A stretch of DNA of 64,000 nt from Rhodanobacter sp. FDAARGOS 1247 (GTDB lineage Bacteria > Pseudomonadota > Gammaproteobacteria > Xanthomonadales > Rhodanobacteraceae), in assembly GCF_016889805.1 (NCBI RefSeq), contig NZ_CP069535.1, forward strand, positions 3,844,001 through 3,908,000. The letters are read 5' to 3'. The notes beneath the pieces were generated by a model. It worked only from the letters and a program-made list of their open reading frames with translations. It was not told where the DNA came from and searched no databases. The position numbers and the translations under genes are program-made. Every line of letters starts with the position of its first letter. Positions within the stretch are counted from its first letter, which is position 1. Of this stretch, positions 42,206-51,386 are shown in pieces.

Positions 42206-43039
42206 TCAAAAGCGGCCGGCGCGAAAGTCGGCGATTGCCTCGTGGATCTGCTCGGGCGTGTTCATCACGAACGGCCCGTAGCGCGCCACGCTTTCGTTCA
42301 GCGGCTTGCCGGCGACCACCAGCAGACGTGACGGTTTGTCAGTACCCGCCAGCTGCAGTTGCCCGCCTTCGGACAGCACGCCCAGTTCGCTGCGCCGCAG
42401 TGATTCGCCGCCGACCAGGGCCGATTCGCCCTCGAACACATAGGCGAAGCCGTGATGGCCGGCGGGCAGATCCAGCGTGAACTGCGCGCCGGGCTGCAGG
42501 CTGATGTCCAGGTACACCGGCGCGGTGACGATGCCTTCGACCGGGCCGGTGGCACCGGCCAGCTCACCGGCGATCAACTTCACCTCGACGCCGGCGGCCG
42601 GATGCACCACCGGGATCCGTTCCGGGCCGATGTCCTGGTAGCGCGGCGCGGTCATCTTGTCTTTCGCCGGCAGGTTCACCCACAGCTGGAAACCCCACAT
42701 CAGGCCGTTTTCCTGCTGCGGCATTTCCGAATGCAGGATGCCGCGGCCGGCAGTCATCCACTGCACGCTGCCGGGCACCAGATTGCCCCGGTTGCCGTGG
42801 TTGTCGCCGTGCTGCATGTGGCCGGCCAGCATGTAGGTCACCGTCTCGAAGCCGCGGTGCGGATGTTCCGGGAAGCCGGCGATGTAGTCGCCGGCCTGGT
42901 CGGAGCGGAACTCGTCCAGCAACAGGAACGGGTCGAGCATGTCCAGCCCGGGCTGGCCGATCACGCGCTTCAGCTTCACGCCCGCGCCGTCGGAGGTGTC
43001 CATGCCGCGGATGCGGCGGGTGATGTGGCGATCGCTCAT
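42206..43039 (-). CDS. Pirin family protein
   Basis: A 277-residue double cupin. The metal site HPHRGFETVTYMLAG and the following MQHGDNHGN carry the conserved His residues, with GRGILHSEMP downstream. This cupin is typical of bacterial pirins, some of which show quercetinase activity; the function here is unproven. GGAGCAAGCC precedes the start at 43039; an in-frame upstream extension to 43138 has no support. The C-terminal residues GRF overlap the edge of the palindromic repeat. Confidence 0.92.
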   Translation of the reverse strand: MSDRHITRRIRGMDTSDGAGVKLKRVIGQPGLDMLDPFLLLDEFRSDQAGDYIAGFPEHPHRGFETVTYMLAGHMQHGDNHGNRGNLVPGSVQWMTAGRGILHSEMPQQENGLMWGFQLWVNLPAKDKMTAPRYQDIGPERIPVVHPAAGVEVKLIAGELAGATGPVEGIVTAPVYLDISLQPGAQFTLDLPAGHHGFAYVFEGESALVGGESLRRSELGVLSEGGQLQLAGTDKPSRLLVVAGKPLNESVARYGPFVMNTPEQIHEAIADFRAGRF

Positions 43040-43145
43040 GGCTTGCTCCGGTAAAGGGAAGGACTGGCCGCCAAGATGGCCCCGTTCGAGCGTCTGTCCA
43101 AGCGCCGCCGCGGGAACGGATCGTTCCGGCAGGGGCAACGCCGGG

Positions 43146-43892
43146 TCAGTCGAGCCAGCGGAATGCCCGGGCCAGCTCGGCCGGCGCGTTGTCCAGGTAG
43201 CAGCGACCGTGGGCGAGGATCACCCGCTGCGGCTGCCAGGCCAGCATCCGCGCCAGGCAGGCGCGCGCTTCGTCCTTGTGCCCGAGATAGGTCAGGCGCA
43301 TGTCCAGCGGCGCCTTGCCGTCGGGATCGGTCACGCCGCCCAGTCGCGCCATCCAGCGCATCGCCGTGGGCAGCTTCCCAGCTTCGAAGTTCTCGATCAG
43401 GTCAGTCAGGATCAGCGTGGCGCTGGCGCGATGCAGGAACACGATTTCCTGCAGCACGCGGCTGCCACGGAAGCGCAGCTGGTCGATCGCGGCGGCCCAG
43501 TCCGGCGGCGGCGCGTCATCGAGATCCGCGTCGAACGCGACCTCGATGTGCTGGCTGGCGGCGCGCTGCCGTACGCCTGGCGAGGCCCACGCCGTCGCCT
43601 GCGGATAGCGTCGTTTCCAGGCCGCGATGTGCGCGTAATGCAGCAGGTTCGGCGAAACCAGGTGACGCACCGGGCCGAGTGCGTCGATCGCGGCGAACAA
43701 GGCTTCGTCAGGCGCGATCGGCGAGTGGCACCACAAACCGCCATCGGCCAGCCGCACCACCGTCATGCGGGTGGGAAACGGCACGCGCATGCCGAGTGTG
43801 GCCATCTGCACCAGCGGGCCATCGGCGATCCAGATCCCGGACGCGACCGGCTTGAGCGTGTTGAGCGGGGTGTACAGGCCGACTTCGGACAT
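43146..43892 (-). CDS. DUF4336 protein (metallo-beta-lactamase-like)
   Basis: A 248-residue cytoplasmic protein with the DUF4336 opening [34 protein letters not shown] and the central [20 protein letters not shown]. Toward the end are AHGRCYLDN and [13 protein letters not shown]. The fold resembles metallo-beta-lactamases but the canonical HxHxDH motif is degenerate ([10 protein letters not shown]), so catalysis is doubtful. It stands between pirin and UPF0149 genes on the same strand. Confidence 0.8.
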   Translation of the reverse strand: MSEVGLYTPLNTLKPVASGIWIADGPLVQMATLGMRVPFPTRMTVVRLADGGLWCHSPIAPDEALFAAIDALGPVRHLVSPNLLHYAHIAAWKRRYPQATAWASPGVRQRAASQHIEVAFDADLDDAPPPDWAAAIDQLRFRGSRVLQEIVFLHRASATLILTDLIENFEAGKLPTAMRWMARLGGVTDPDGKAPLDMRLTYLGHKDEARACLARMLAWQPQRVILAHGRCYLDNAPAELARAFRWLD

Positions 43893-43943
43893 GGCAGCTT
43901 CCGTTTCGCAGTAACGCGCCAGCAGCCTCCCGCAGGACCCTGT

Positions 43944-44627
43944 TCAGTGCACCCAGTGGCCGCTGCGCTGGCGCGGCGGGGTGGCTTCTTCCTGCTTGCC
44001 CGGGCGTTGCTGCAGCACCATCGTCTCCACTTCGGCCTCGGTGGCGGGCTTGGCCTGCCAGTACTGGTTGACCGCGCCAAGCACGGTCGGCACCTGGGAC
44101 AGGCACTCGTCGTATTCTTCTTCGCTGAGCTTCTCGAATTCGGTGTCGGCGCTGAGGATGCCTTCGTCGACCGCCAACGCCATCACCGGGCCCAGCAGTT
44201 CCATCAGTTGCGGGTCTTCGGCCAGACGGTTTTCCCACAGCACAGCGCGCAGGTCGATGCCGCGGCTGAAGCCCTCGCACCAGCCCGCGGCCGACAGCAT
44301 CGGGCCGCCTTCCATCTCCACTTCGCCCAGGATCGGCTCATAGGCGTCGACATCGAGCTCGGCGCTGATCGAATCGTTGAGCTTGGCCAGCAAGGCCAGC
44401 ACGCGATTGCCTTCGTCCTCGTCGGTGAACGGCTCGTGCAGCACTTCATGCAGCCATTCGTCGGGCAGCACCAGCAGCGGGCCCACCGCCAGTGCGCTGA
44501 GCAGGCCGTGGACGCCATCCAGCAGCAGGTCGCCTTCGCCGGTGTGCGCGCGCAGGTAGCGGTCCAGTTCTTCCAGTTCGTTGTCGTCCAGCGAGCTGGG
44601 CCATTCGGCTTTCGTCATGTCGTTCAT
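43944..44627 (-). CDS. UPF0149 (YgfB/YecA-like) protein
   Basis: A 227-residue acidic helical protein. It shows SLDDNELEELDRYL, LLLDGVHGLLSALAVGPLLV, the family core GWCEGFSRGIDLRAVLW and a C-terminal tail. No C-terminal SEC-like zinc motif is present, unlike longer YecA forms. The start at 44627 overlaps the stop of xthA by four bases (ATATGA), indicating translational coupling and favouring it over the ATG at 44618. Function unknown. Confidence 0.88.
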   Translation of the reverse strand: MNDMTKAEWPSSLDDNELEELDRYLRAHTGEGDLLLDGVHGLLSALAVGPLLVLPDEWLHEVLHEPFTDEDEGNRVLALLAKLNDSISAELDVDAYEPILGEVEMEGGPMLSAAGWCEGFSRGIDLRAVLWENRLAEDPQLMELLGPVMALAVDEGILSADTEFEKLSEEEYDECLSQVPTVLGAVNQYWQAKPATEAEVETMVLQQRPGKQEEATPPRQRSGHWVH

Positions 44628-45391
44628 ATATCCAGTTCCAGCGTCACCGGCGTGTGATCGGAAGGGCGTTCCCAGCGTCGCGGTTCGCGGTCGATCGCTG
44701 CCGCCGTGGCAGCGGATTTCAACGCCTCGCCGATCAGGATCAGATCGATGCGCAGGCCCATGTTGCGGCGGAATGCCGCCTGCCGATAGTCCCACCAGCT
44801 GAAGTGCCCGGACTCGGGCTGGAACAGGCGGAAGCTGTCGTGCAGGCCGAGGTCGGTGATCGCCTTCAGCGCAGCGCGTTCCGGCGGCGAACAGAGGATG
44901 TCCTCGCCCCAGGCCACCGGATCGTAGACGTCGCGATCGTCCGGGCAGATGTTGAAATCGCCCAGCACCACCAGGTTCGGATACCGCTCGTGTTCGCGGG
45001 CCAGGAACTCGCGCACCCGGGCCATCCAGTCCAGCTTGTAGGCGTATTTTTCGTCGCCGACCGCCTTGCCGTTGACCACGTACAGGTCGACCACCCGCAG
45101 GCCGCCGACGGTCGCCGCCAGGATGCGCCGCTGCGGATCATCCAGGCCGGGAATGTCGGTGACGATGTCGGCGGGTTCCTCGCGGGCCAGGATCGCCACC
45201 CCGTTGTAGGTCTTCTGGCCGGAATACACCGCCCGGTAGCCGGCGGCGGCCAGCTCGTCGACCGGAAACTTCGCGTCTTCCAGCTTGGTTTCCTGCAGCG
45301 CCACCACGTCCGGCTGCGCGTCCGCCAGCCACTGGGTCAGGTGCGGCAGGCGCACTTTCAGCGAATTGACGTTCCACGAGGCGATTTTCAT
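44624..45391 (-). CDS. xthA: Exodeoxyribonuclease III
   Basis: Mg-dependent AP endonuclease/3'-5' exonuclease of base excision repair, 255 residues. It has the EEP-fold motifs MKIASWNVNSLKVRL, LQETKLEDAKFP (metal Glu), GDFNICPDDRDVY, WWDYRQAAFRRNMGLRIDLIL and the catalytic His in RPSDHTPVTLEL. The length fits the ExoA/Xth type. Its stop codon overlaps the UPF0149 start. Confidence 0.95.
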   Translation of the reverse strand: MKIASWNVNSLKVRLPHLTQWLADAQPDVVALQETKLEDAKFPVDELAAAGYRAVYSGQKTYNGVAILAREEPADIVTDIPGLDDPQRRILAATVGGLRVVDLYVVNGKAVGDEKYAYKLDWMARVREFLAREHERYPNLVVLGDFNICPDDRDVYDPVAWGEDILCSPPERAALKAITDLGLHDSFRLFQPESGHFSWWDYRQAAFRRNMGLRIDLILIGEALKSAATAAAIDREPRRWERPSDHTPVTLELDI

Positions 45392-45657
45392 CGGGTCATT
45401 GTAAGGGGAAGCGCCGGCACGAGGCAGCGCAGGCGAGCGCCAGGCGCGCCACGACGCGGTTTCGGGGAAAAAGGGGTGGTTTCGATGAACGGGAACGCGG
45501 GTTCGGGGATGTTTGCCTGAAAAACCCACCAAACCGCCGAAATACGGTGTATGCTGGTCGAGCAAGAGTACCGCGTAAAGGCGACCCCTTGCTTCTATTG
45601 CGGTTCGGCGCACGTCGCCAGGGCCGCAAATCATCCATGCTTCAAAGGTAATGTTAC

Positions 45658-45867
45658 ATGTCGGATCGTCAGAGCGGTACAGTCAAGTGGTTCAACGACG
45701 CCAAGGGTTTTGGCTTCATCACCCCGGAAAGCGGTGACGACCTGTTCGTGCATTTCCGCGCGATCCAGGGCACGGGCTTCAAGTCCCTGCAGGAAGGCCA
45801 GCGCGTCACGTTCGTCGTCACCAAGGGCCAGAAAGGCCTGCAGGCTGAGGAAGTCCAGGTTGCCTGA
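45658..45867 (+). CDS. Cold shock protein (CspA family)
   Basis: A 69-residue OB-fold RNA chaperone with RNP1 KGFGFITPE and RNP2 DLFVHFRAI. It begins [20 protein letters not shown] and ends EEVQVA. Translation likely starts at 45658 with AAAGG upstream. The 266 bases before it hold no other gene and probably include a long untranslated leader, usual for csp genes; I cannot fix the promoter, though GGTGTATGCT near 45546-45555 resembles an extended -10. It is followed by a strong terminator. Confidence 0.95.
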   Translation: MSDRQSGTVKWFNDAKGFGFITPESGDDLFVHFRAIQGTGFKSLQEGQRVTFVVTKGQKGLQAEEVQVA

Positions 45868-45895
45868 TTCCCCCGGGAATTGAGCGATCTTGAAG

Positions 45896-45919
45896 AAACC
45901 CGCTTCGGCGGGTTTTTTC
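45896..45919 (+). terminator. Rho-independent terminator of the cold shock gene
   Basis: AACCCGC-TTCG-GCGGGTT followed by TTTTCTT. The UUCG loop makes it very stable. It lies 29 bases after the stop. Confidence 0.92.
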
Positions 45920-45979
45920 TTGCCCGGCGTTTGACCTTGCCCGGACAACGCCGCGGCGGTGGCCGCGGCGTTGCGTCGA

Positions 45980-48022
45980 TCAGGCCAGCCCGTGGCTGCG
46001 CAGCAGCGCCTCGGGTTCCGGCTTGCGGCCACGGAAGGCGATGAAGCTTTCCAGCGCCGGCCGGCTGGCGCCCACCGAGAGGAACTCGGCGCGGAAGCGT
46101 TCGCCGGTGGCGCGATCGATGACGCCATGTTCCTCGAACTCGCCGAACGCATCGGCGCTGAGCAGTTCGGCCCACAGATAGCTGTAGTACCCGGCGGCGT
46201 AACCGCCGGCGAAGATGTGGCTGAAGCCGTGCGGAAACCGCTGCCAGGCCGGCGGATGCAACACGGCCACCTGCTTGCGGACCTGCTCCAGCACCGCCAG
46301 CGTGCGCGCGCCCTGCGTCGGCTCGTACTCCAGGTGCAGCAGGAAATCGAACAGCGCGAATTCCAGCTGGCGCACCAGGAACAGGCCGGCGTGGAAGTGG
46401 CGCGCGGCCAGCATGCGGTCGAACAAGGCGTCCGGCAGGCGTTCGCCGGTCTCGTAATGCTTCGCGAACAGGTCCAGCGCCTCGCGGTTCCAGCCGAAGT
46501 TCTCCATGAACTGGCTGGGCAGCTCCACCGCGTCCCATTCGACGCCATCGATGCCGCCGATCGAGGGCAGCGCGATCCCGGTCAGCAGGTGGTGCAGGCC
46601 GTGGCCGAATTCGTGGAACAGGGTCAGCACGTCGTCGTGGGTGAGCAGGGCCGGCCTGCCTTCGGTCGGCGGCGCGAAATTGCAAGTGAGGAAAGCCACC
46701 GGCCGCTGCTTCCGGTCGCCGTCGTCGAAGCGGGCGCGGCAGACGTCCATCCACGCGCCGCCGCGCTTGCCGTTGCGCGCGTACAGGTCGACATAGGCGC
46801 CGGCGAACACCTGGCCGTCGGCATCACGCACGTCGTAATAGCGCACGTCCGGATGCCACACATCGACGCCATCGCGCGCGGCCAGGGCGATGCCGTAGAG
46901 CTTTTCGGTGAGGCCGAACAGTCCGTCGATCACCGCCGGCAAGGGGAAGTACGGCTTCAGTCGCTCCTCGTCCAGTGCGTACTCGCGCTGGCGCAGCTTC
47001 TCCGAGGCATAGCCGACGTCCCACGGTTCGAGGTTGTCGAGCTGCAATTCCTCGCGGGCGAAGGCGCGCAAGGTCGCCAGCTCCTGTTGCGCCACCGGCT
47101 TGGCGCGGGCGGCCAGGTCATGCAGGAATTCCAGCACCTCGGCCGGCGAGCCGGCCATCTTGGTCGCCAGCGACTCCTCGGCGGCGTTGGCGAAGCCCAG
47201 CAGCCCGGCCGCCTCGTGGCGCAGCGCCATGATCTGCTCGATGCGCGCGCTGTTGTCGAACTTGCCCGCGTTCGGGCCCTGGTCCGAGGCGCGCGTCTGG
47301 TACGCCCAGTACACCCGTTCGCGCAAGCCGCGGTTGTCGGCGTAGGTCAGCACCGCCTGCACGCTGGGCTGCTTCAGGGTGACCAGGTAGCCATCCAGCT
47401 GCTGGTCTTCGGCGTACTGGCGCAGCACCGCGCGACCGGAGTCGGGGATGCCGGCGAGATCACGCTCGTCGGTGACGTGTTCGTGCCACGCCTCGCTGGC
47501 ATCGAGCACGGCGTTGGAAAATTCGGTCGAAAGCTTGCTGAGCTCGACGCCGATCTCGCGGAAGCGCGAGCGCGCCGGCTCTTCGAGCGCCACGCCGGAC
47601 AGGCGGAAATCCCGCAAGGCGTGCTCGACCAGCGCACGCTCCGGCCGCGGCAGCGACGGAAAGTCCGCCGCGTCGGCCAGCGCCTGCACCGCGGCGTACA
47701 GCTCGCGGTTCTGGCCCAGTTCGATCGCGTGATCGGTGAGCTTTTCCTCGGCCGGCGCGTAGACCTCGCGCAGCGCCTCGCTGTCGGCGACGGAATGCAG
47801 ATGGGACACCGGCGCCCAGGCGCGCGCCAGGCGTTGTTCCAGCCTTTCCTGGGTCAGCATCACCGTGGCGAAGTCGCGCGGCGCCGCGGGCGCCAGCAAG
47901 GCGTCGATGCCGGCGCGATAGTCGGCCAGAAGGGACTCGACGGCCGGCAGCACGTGTTCGGGGCGGATCTGCGAGAACGCCGGCAGGGTATCGTCAGCCA
48001 GCAGGGGGTTGTCGTGACTCAT
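45980..48022 (-). CDS. prlC: Oligopeptidase A (M3 family zinc metallopeptidase)
   Basis: A 680-residue cytoplasmic peptidase that degrades signal peptides and other oligopeptides. The zinc motif LFHEFGHGLHHLLT (HEXXH) lies near residues 467-475, with the third ligand Glu in SIGGIDGVEWDAVELPSQFMENF. The length matches E. coli OpdA (680). AAGGAG seven bases before the ATG at 48022 fixes the start; a longer open frame to 48073 is less likely. It is convergent with the cold shock gene. Confidence 0.95.
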   Translation of the reverse strand: MSHDNPLLADDTLPAFSQIRPEHVLPAVESLLADYRAGIDALLAPAAPRDFATVMLTQERLEQRLARAWAPVSHLHSVADSEALREVYAPAEEKLTDHAIELGQNRELYAAVQALADAADFPSLPRPERALVEHALRDFRLSGVALEEPARSRFREIGVELSKLSTEFSNAVLDASEAWHEHVTDERDLAGIPDSGRAVLRQYAEDQQLDGYLVTLKQPSVQAVLTYADNRGLRERVYWAYQTRASDQGPNAGKFDNSARIEQIMALRHEAAGLLGFANAAEESLATKMAGSPAEVLEFLHDLAARAKPVAQQELATLRAFAREELQLDNLEPWDVGYASEKLRQREYALDEERLKPYFPLPAVIDGLFGLTEKLYGIALAARDGVDVWHPDVRYYDVRDADGQVFAGAYVDLYARNGKRGGAWMDVCRARFDDGDRKQRPVAFLTCNFAPPTEGRPALLTHDDVLTLFHEFGHGLHHLLTGIALPSIGGIDGVEWDAVELPSQFMENFGWNREALDLFAKHYETGERLPDALFDRMLAARHFHAGLFLVRQLEFALFDFLLHLEYEPTQGARTLAVLEQVRKQVAVLHPPAWQRFPHGFSHIFAGGYAAGYYSYLWAELLSADAFGEFEEHGVIDRATGERFRAEFLSVGASRPALESFIAFRGRKPEPEALLRSHGLA

Positions 48023-48117
48023 GAACGCTCCTTTGCGATGCGCCAGCGTGGCGACCGGGACGGGCGAAATCAAGCGCGGCGACGTGACGACGCGGCCCCC
48101 GCCGCTAGAATGCCCGG

Positions 48118-48654
48118 ATGAACTCCTTGCGCAGCTTCCAGGGCGTCACGCCCACTCTCGGCCAACGCGTCTACGTCGACCCGGCCGCCAGCGTGATCGG
48201 TGACGTGGTGCTCGGCGACGACGTCTCGATCTGGCCCGGCACGGTGCTGCGCGGCGACGTCCACCACATCCGCGTCGGCGCAAGGACCAGCATCCAGGAC
48301 GGCAGCGTGGTGCACGTGGCCCACGCCGGTCCGTACGGTCCGGGCTTTCCCTGCCTGATCGGCGCCGGCGTCACCATCGGCCACGCCGCCGTGGTGCACG
48401 CCTGCACCATCGGCGACTACTGCATGATCGGCATGCACGCCACCGTGATGGACGGCGCGGTCGTCCACAAATACGGCTTCGTCGGCGCCGGCAGCCTGGT
48501 GGCGCCGGGCAAGGTGGTCGGCGAGCGCGAACTGTGGCTGGGCAATCCGGCGCGGTTCGTGCGCCTGCTCAGCGACCGGCAGATCGAGCAGCTGCATTAT
48601 TCGGCCGACCACTACGTGCGGCTGAAGGACCGCTACCTGGCCGGAGCCGAATGA
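48118..48654 (+). CDS. Gamma-carbonic anhydrase-like protein (YrdA family)
   Basis: A 178-residue left-handed beta-helix protein. Hexapeptide repeats run from PAASVIGDVVLGDDVSIWPGTVLRGD onward, with zinc ligands suggested by VVHVAHAG, TIGHAAVVHAC and MIGMHATVMDG. Some YrdA-type proteins are active carbonic anhydrases, others are not; activity is unknown here. It ends overlapping the next gene (ATGA). Confidence 0.92.
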   Translation: MNSLRSFQGVTPTLGQRVYVDPAASVIGDVVLGDDVSIWPGTVLRGDVHHIRVGARTSIQDGSVVHVAHAGPYGPGFPCLIGAGVTIGHAAVVHACTIGDYCMIGMHATVMDGAVVHKYGFVGAGSLVAPGKVVGERELWLGNPARFVRLLSDRQIEQLHYSADHYVRLKDRYLAGAE

Positions 48655-48980
48655 GCGCACGGCGCGTGCTGTTCCTGTGCAGCCGCAACCGGCTGCGCAG
48701 TCCCACCGCCGAACAGGTGTTCGGCGCGTGGCCGGAACTCGAGGTGGATTCGGCCGGTCTCGCCGACGATGCCGAAACGCTGCTCAGCGCCGAACAGCTG
48801 GACTGGGCCGAACTCATCGTGGTGATGGAGGCGGCCCATCGCCGGCGTCTGCAGGCGCGCCATCGCCGCCGGCTGCGCGGCAAGAAGGTGATCTGCCTCG
48901 ACATTCCCGACCACTACGCGTTCATGCAGCCGGAGCTGGTCGCCTTGCTGCTGAAGAAGGCCGGGCCGCTGCTGCGTTGA
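48651..48980 (+). CDS. Small low-molecular-weight tyrosine phosphatase-like protein
   Basis: A 109-residue protein with the P-loop LFLCSRNRLRSPTAE, matching CX5R(S/T), at residues 10-17. Typical enzymes are about 150 residues with a DPY loop; here the corresponding part is CLDIPDHYAFM, and the protein is a short form, so activity is uncertain. The start overlaps the carbonic anhydrase stop by four bases (ATGA), implying coupling. It carries a strongly basic stretch (AAHRRRLQARHRRRLRGKK). Confidence 0.8.
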   Translation: MSARRVLFLCSRNRLRSPTAEQVFGAWPELEVDSAGLADDAETLLSAEQLDWAELIVVMEAAHRRRLQARHRRRLRGKKVICLDIPDHYAFMQPELVALLLKKAGPLLR

Positions 48981-48992
48981 GCTGGCCCCGCT

Positions 48993-49259
48993 TCAGGCCG
49001 GCGTGGTGGCGGCCTCCAGCGCCGCCAGCCAGGCCAACGCGTGCGCCCGGTCGTCGCCGCACATCACCACTTCGGCGCGCAGGCTGCTGCACACCGCGGG
49101 GCGCTCGGGCTGGCCGAAGATCGCACAGCGGTTGTCGTCGGTGAGTTGCACGCAACGCACGCCGGCCGGCTTGCCGTGCGGCATGCCGGGGATCGGCGAG
49201 GAGATCGACGGCGCGATGCAGCAGGCGCCGCAACCGATCCGGCAAATCACCGAACTCAC
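48993..49259 (-). CDS. YkgJ-type cysteine cluster protein
   Basis: An 88-residue protein with the cluster CRIGCGACC near the start, then GVRCVQLTDDNRCAIFG and VCSSLRAEVVMCG: eight or more cysteines that probably bind zinc or iron-sulfur. It starts with GTG at 49259, whose GTGA overlaps the aroE stop, so it is coupled to aroE. Function unknown; relatives are often called zinc/iron-chelating domain proteins. It is convergent with the phosphatase-like gene across 12 bases. Confidence 0.82.
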   Translation of the reverse strand: MSSVICRIGCGACCIAPSISSPIPGMPHGKPAGVRCVQLTDDNRCAIFGQPERPAVCSSLRAEVVMCGDDRAHALAWLAALEAATTPA

Positions 49260-50086
49260 GCGGCTTGCTGACGCAGGGACTGATAGACCGGTTCGGTCTC
49301 GGGGCGCCGGCCATGCCACAACTCGAACGCGTCGGCCGCGGTTTCCACCAGCATGCCGAGGCCGTCGACCGCATAGCGCGCGCCCGCCGCCTTGGCCCAG
49401 GCCAGGAAGCTGCCGGCGGCGGGGCCGTAGGACAGGTCGTAGCACAGCGCACGCGCGCCGATCAGCGAAAACGGCAGTTGCAGCGCTACCCCCAGCACGC
49501 CGGCCGAGGTCGCGTTGACGATCAGGTCGTAGCTGCCGATGTTGGCCAGGTCGTCCCAGTAGCGCGTGTGCGCACGCGCCGGGTCGCCGATCGCGTCGGC
49601 CAGCACGTCGGCCGCCTCGGGCGAACGGTTGACGATGGTCAGCGTTTCCACGCCGGCGTCCAGCAGGTTCCACGCCACGCCATGCGCGGCGCCGCCCGCG
49701 CCCAGCAGCAGCGCGGTGTGGCCGCGCAGGTCCAGGTCGTGGCGTTCGGTGATGTCGCGCACCATGCCGGCACCATCGGTGTTGTGCGCCGCGAGCCGGC
49801 CATCGGCGAGCCGGGTCAGCACGTTCGCGCTGCCGGCGCGGGTGGCCGCCGCACTGCGCTCATCGGCCAGCGCGAAAGCGGCGGCCTTGTGCGGCAGGGT
49901 GACGTTGGCGCCGCGGCCGCCGGTGGCAAAGAACCGCCTCACGGCCTCGGCGAAATCGGCCGGTGCCGTGTCGATCGCGCGGTATTCCAGTTCGATGCCG
50001 AACTGTTGCGCGAACGCCTGGTGGATGCGCGGTGACAGCGAATGGCTGATCGGATGGCCGAATACGGCGAACTGGGCGATGGGCAT
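49256..50086 (-). CDS. aroE: Shikimate dehydrogenase (NADP+)
   Basis: Reduces 3-dehydroshikimate to shikimate in aromatic amino acid synthesis. It has 276 residues. It shows the substrate-binding HPISHSLSPRIHQAF and GANVTLPHKAAAF (catalytic Lys), NTDGAGMVRD, and the nucleotide-binding GAGGAAHGVAWNL followed by VNRSPEAADVL. The start at 50086 gives the conserved N-terminus MPIAQFAVFG. It is followed by a coupled cysteine-cluster gene. Confidence 0.95.
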   Translation of the reverse strand: MPIAQFAVFGHPISHSLSPRIHQAFAQQFGIELEYRAIDTAPADFAEAVRRFFATGGRGANVTLPHKAAAFALADERSAAATRAGSANVLTRLADGRLAAHNTDGAGMVRDITERHDLDLRGHTALLLGAGGAAHGVAWNLLDAGVETLTIVNRSPEAADVLADAIGDPARAHTRYWDDLANIGSYDLIVNATSAGVLGVALQLPFSLIGARALCYDLSYGPAAGSFLAWAKAAGARYAVDGLGMLVETAADAFELWHGRRPETEPVYQSLRQQAA

Positions 50087-50206
50087 GTGATTCCCCGCAG
50101 GATGTCTGGCAACCATTCTACAAGCCGGATTTTTGGGGAAGCGAAGTCGCAGGTGATGAGATGGCGGTCCGGCAACTTGCGGACAACCTGTCCGAGGAGA
50201 ACTCCC

Positions 50207-50458
50207 ATGCGCATGCCCGTCCTGCCCTCGCCGCGCCACCTGCGCCTGCTCGGCGCCGCCGTGCTCTGGTTGCTGGGCGGAACCCTGTTGCTTCTGAGCA
50301 TGCTGGTGCCAGCTCATACGGAGCTGCTCGGCTGGACGCCGGCGTTCTGGCTGGGCGGTGCGCCACTGATGGTGGTGCTGGTGCTGGAGCCGACGCTGCC
50401 GCGGCAGGTGCTGGCGTTGTGCCGACCGCAGCGACGCGCGATCCGCCGCGCCATGTGA
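50207..50458 (+). CDS. Small hypothetical membrane protein
   Basis: An 83-residue protein with two hydrophobic segments (LRLLGAAVLWLLGGTLLLLSML and WLGGAPLMVVLVL) and a basic C-terminus (RPQRRAIRRAM). CCGAGGAGAACTCCC gives a good ribosome site. It is divergent from aroE. No family recognised. Confidence 0.65.
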   Translation: MRMPVLPSPRHLRLLGAAVLWLLGGTLLLLSMLVPAHTELLGWTPAFWLGGAPLMVVLVLEPTLPRQVLALCRPQRRAIRRAM

Positions 50459-50648
50459 CCCCGGCGGATTGTCCGGCCGGTCCTGTGCAGGGCAGCTGGC
50501 GAGTCGGTATCTGCCTACGCACTTTTCGGGATTCCCGCAGCAGCTCCAGCGCTACCCTCGACGTTGGCGTTCAACGCCGCAGGGTGGCCCGACGTGGCCG
50601 GTATCCGGCACCGGCTCGGCGCCCGGATTTGACGGAGGAGATGCGCAG

Positions 50649-51386
50649 ATGGCGGGGCCGCCCCATGCGAAGTCGGGTTTCCAGAAGTGGCAGGACACGA
50701 TTCGTCGTGCCCGCTGCGATACGAAGTGGGCCGAATACGACGCCGACATCAGGAGAACCGTCGGGGAGTTCAACACGCACCTGAAACCGAGCTCGGGCTA
50801 CGTCCCGCTCGACTGGCGGTTGATCAAGGCCATGGCGTGGACGGAAACTGGCGCGGCGGCAAGCTTGTGGAAGTCGAACCCGATGCAGATCGGCATGTTC
50901 AATGATCCAGGGCTGGATCAGCTGCTGTCGGGAGCGCCGGCGTCGCGCTTGATTCTTCCGGCCTGGAAGCAGCCGCTGACCAGGAAGGACGTGCGCACGA
51001 CGCCGCTTTACAACATTCGCGCGGGCGTGGGCTATCTGCTGCTGAAACTCGCAAGGTTCGAGGTGAGGGACGTGCTCGACAAGGACAACACGATCCACCA
51101 GCTGACCGTGAAGGCTGGCGACAGCTTCGACAAGTTGGCGCATGCGCACGGAAGCACGGTTGCGGTCATGCAGGCATTGAACCCCGGGGTGCGCGTGCTG
51201 CACCCAGGCCAGGTTCTGAAATATCAAAAGGCCTCCCGCCAAACGGTCATCGCGGGGTGGCGGGCTGCCACCACGGCAAACGTCGCCATGTATTACAACG
51301 GCGGAGGTGACGCGGCCTACGCGAAAAAGCTGGATTTCGCCCTGTCGGTCATCCAGCAGGGGAACGTTCCGCCATGCCGGCCGTGA
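50649..51386 (+). CDS. Transglycosylase-like + LysM protein without signal peptide (possible secreted effector)
   Basis: A 245-residue protein. Residues ~50-125 (DWRLIKAMAWTETGAAASLW, NPMQIGMFNDPGLDQLLSG, NIRAGVGYLLLKLARF) look like a lysozyme/soluble lytic transglycosylase core, with Glu in WTETG as the candidate catalytic acid. Residues ~152-196 are a LysM peptidoglycan-binding module (LTVKAGDSFDKLAHAHGSTV, ALNPGVRVLHPGQVL). There is no signal peptide, although such enzymes must reach the periplasm; this, with the overlapping lipoprotein gene, suggests a toxin delivered by a secretion machine. GGAGGAG (50634-50640) sits eight bases before the chosen ATG; an upstream in-frame start is unlikely. 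Confidence 0.7.
   Translation: MAGPPHAKSGFQKWQDTIRRARCDTKWAEYDADIRRTVGEFNTHLKPSSGYVPLDWRLIKAMAWTETGAAASLWKSNPMQIGMFNDPGLDQLLSGAPASRLILPAWKQPLTRKDVRTTPLYNIRAGVGYLLLKLARFEVRDVLDKDNTIHQLTVKAGDSFDKLAHAHGSTVAVMQALNPGVRVLHPGQVLKYQKASRQTVIAGWRAATTANVAMYYNGGGDAAYAKKLDFALSVIQQGNVPPCRP

Noticed and set aside
45511..45560. Promoter for the cold shock gene
   Set aside because: An extended -10-like GGTGTATGCT is present but no acceptable -35, so it is mentioned only within the gene entry.
50469..50648. 60-residue N-terminal extension of the LysM protein
   Set aside because: No ribosome site at the upstream start, low-complexity sequence, while GGAGGAG sits correctly before the ATG at 50649.
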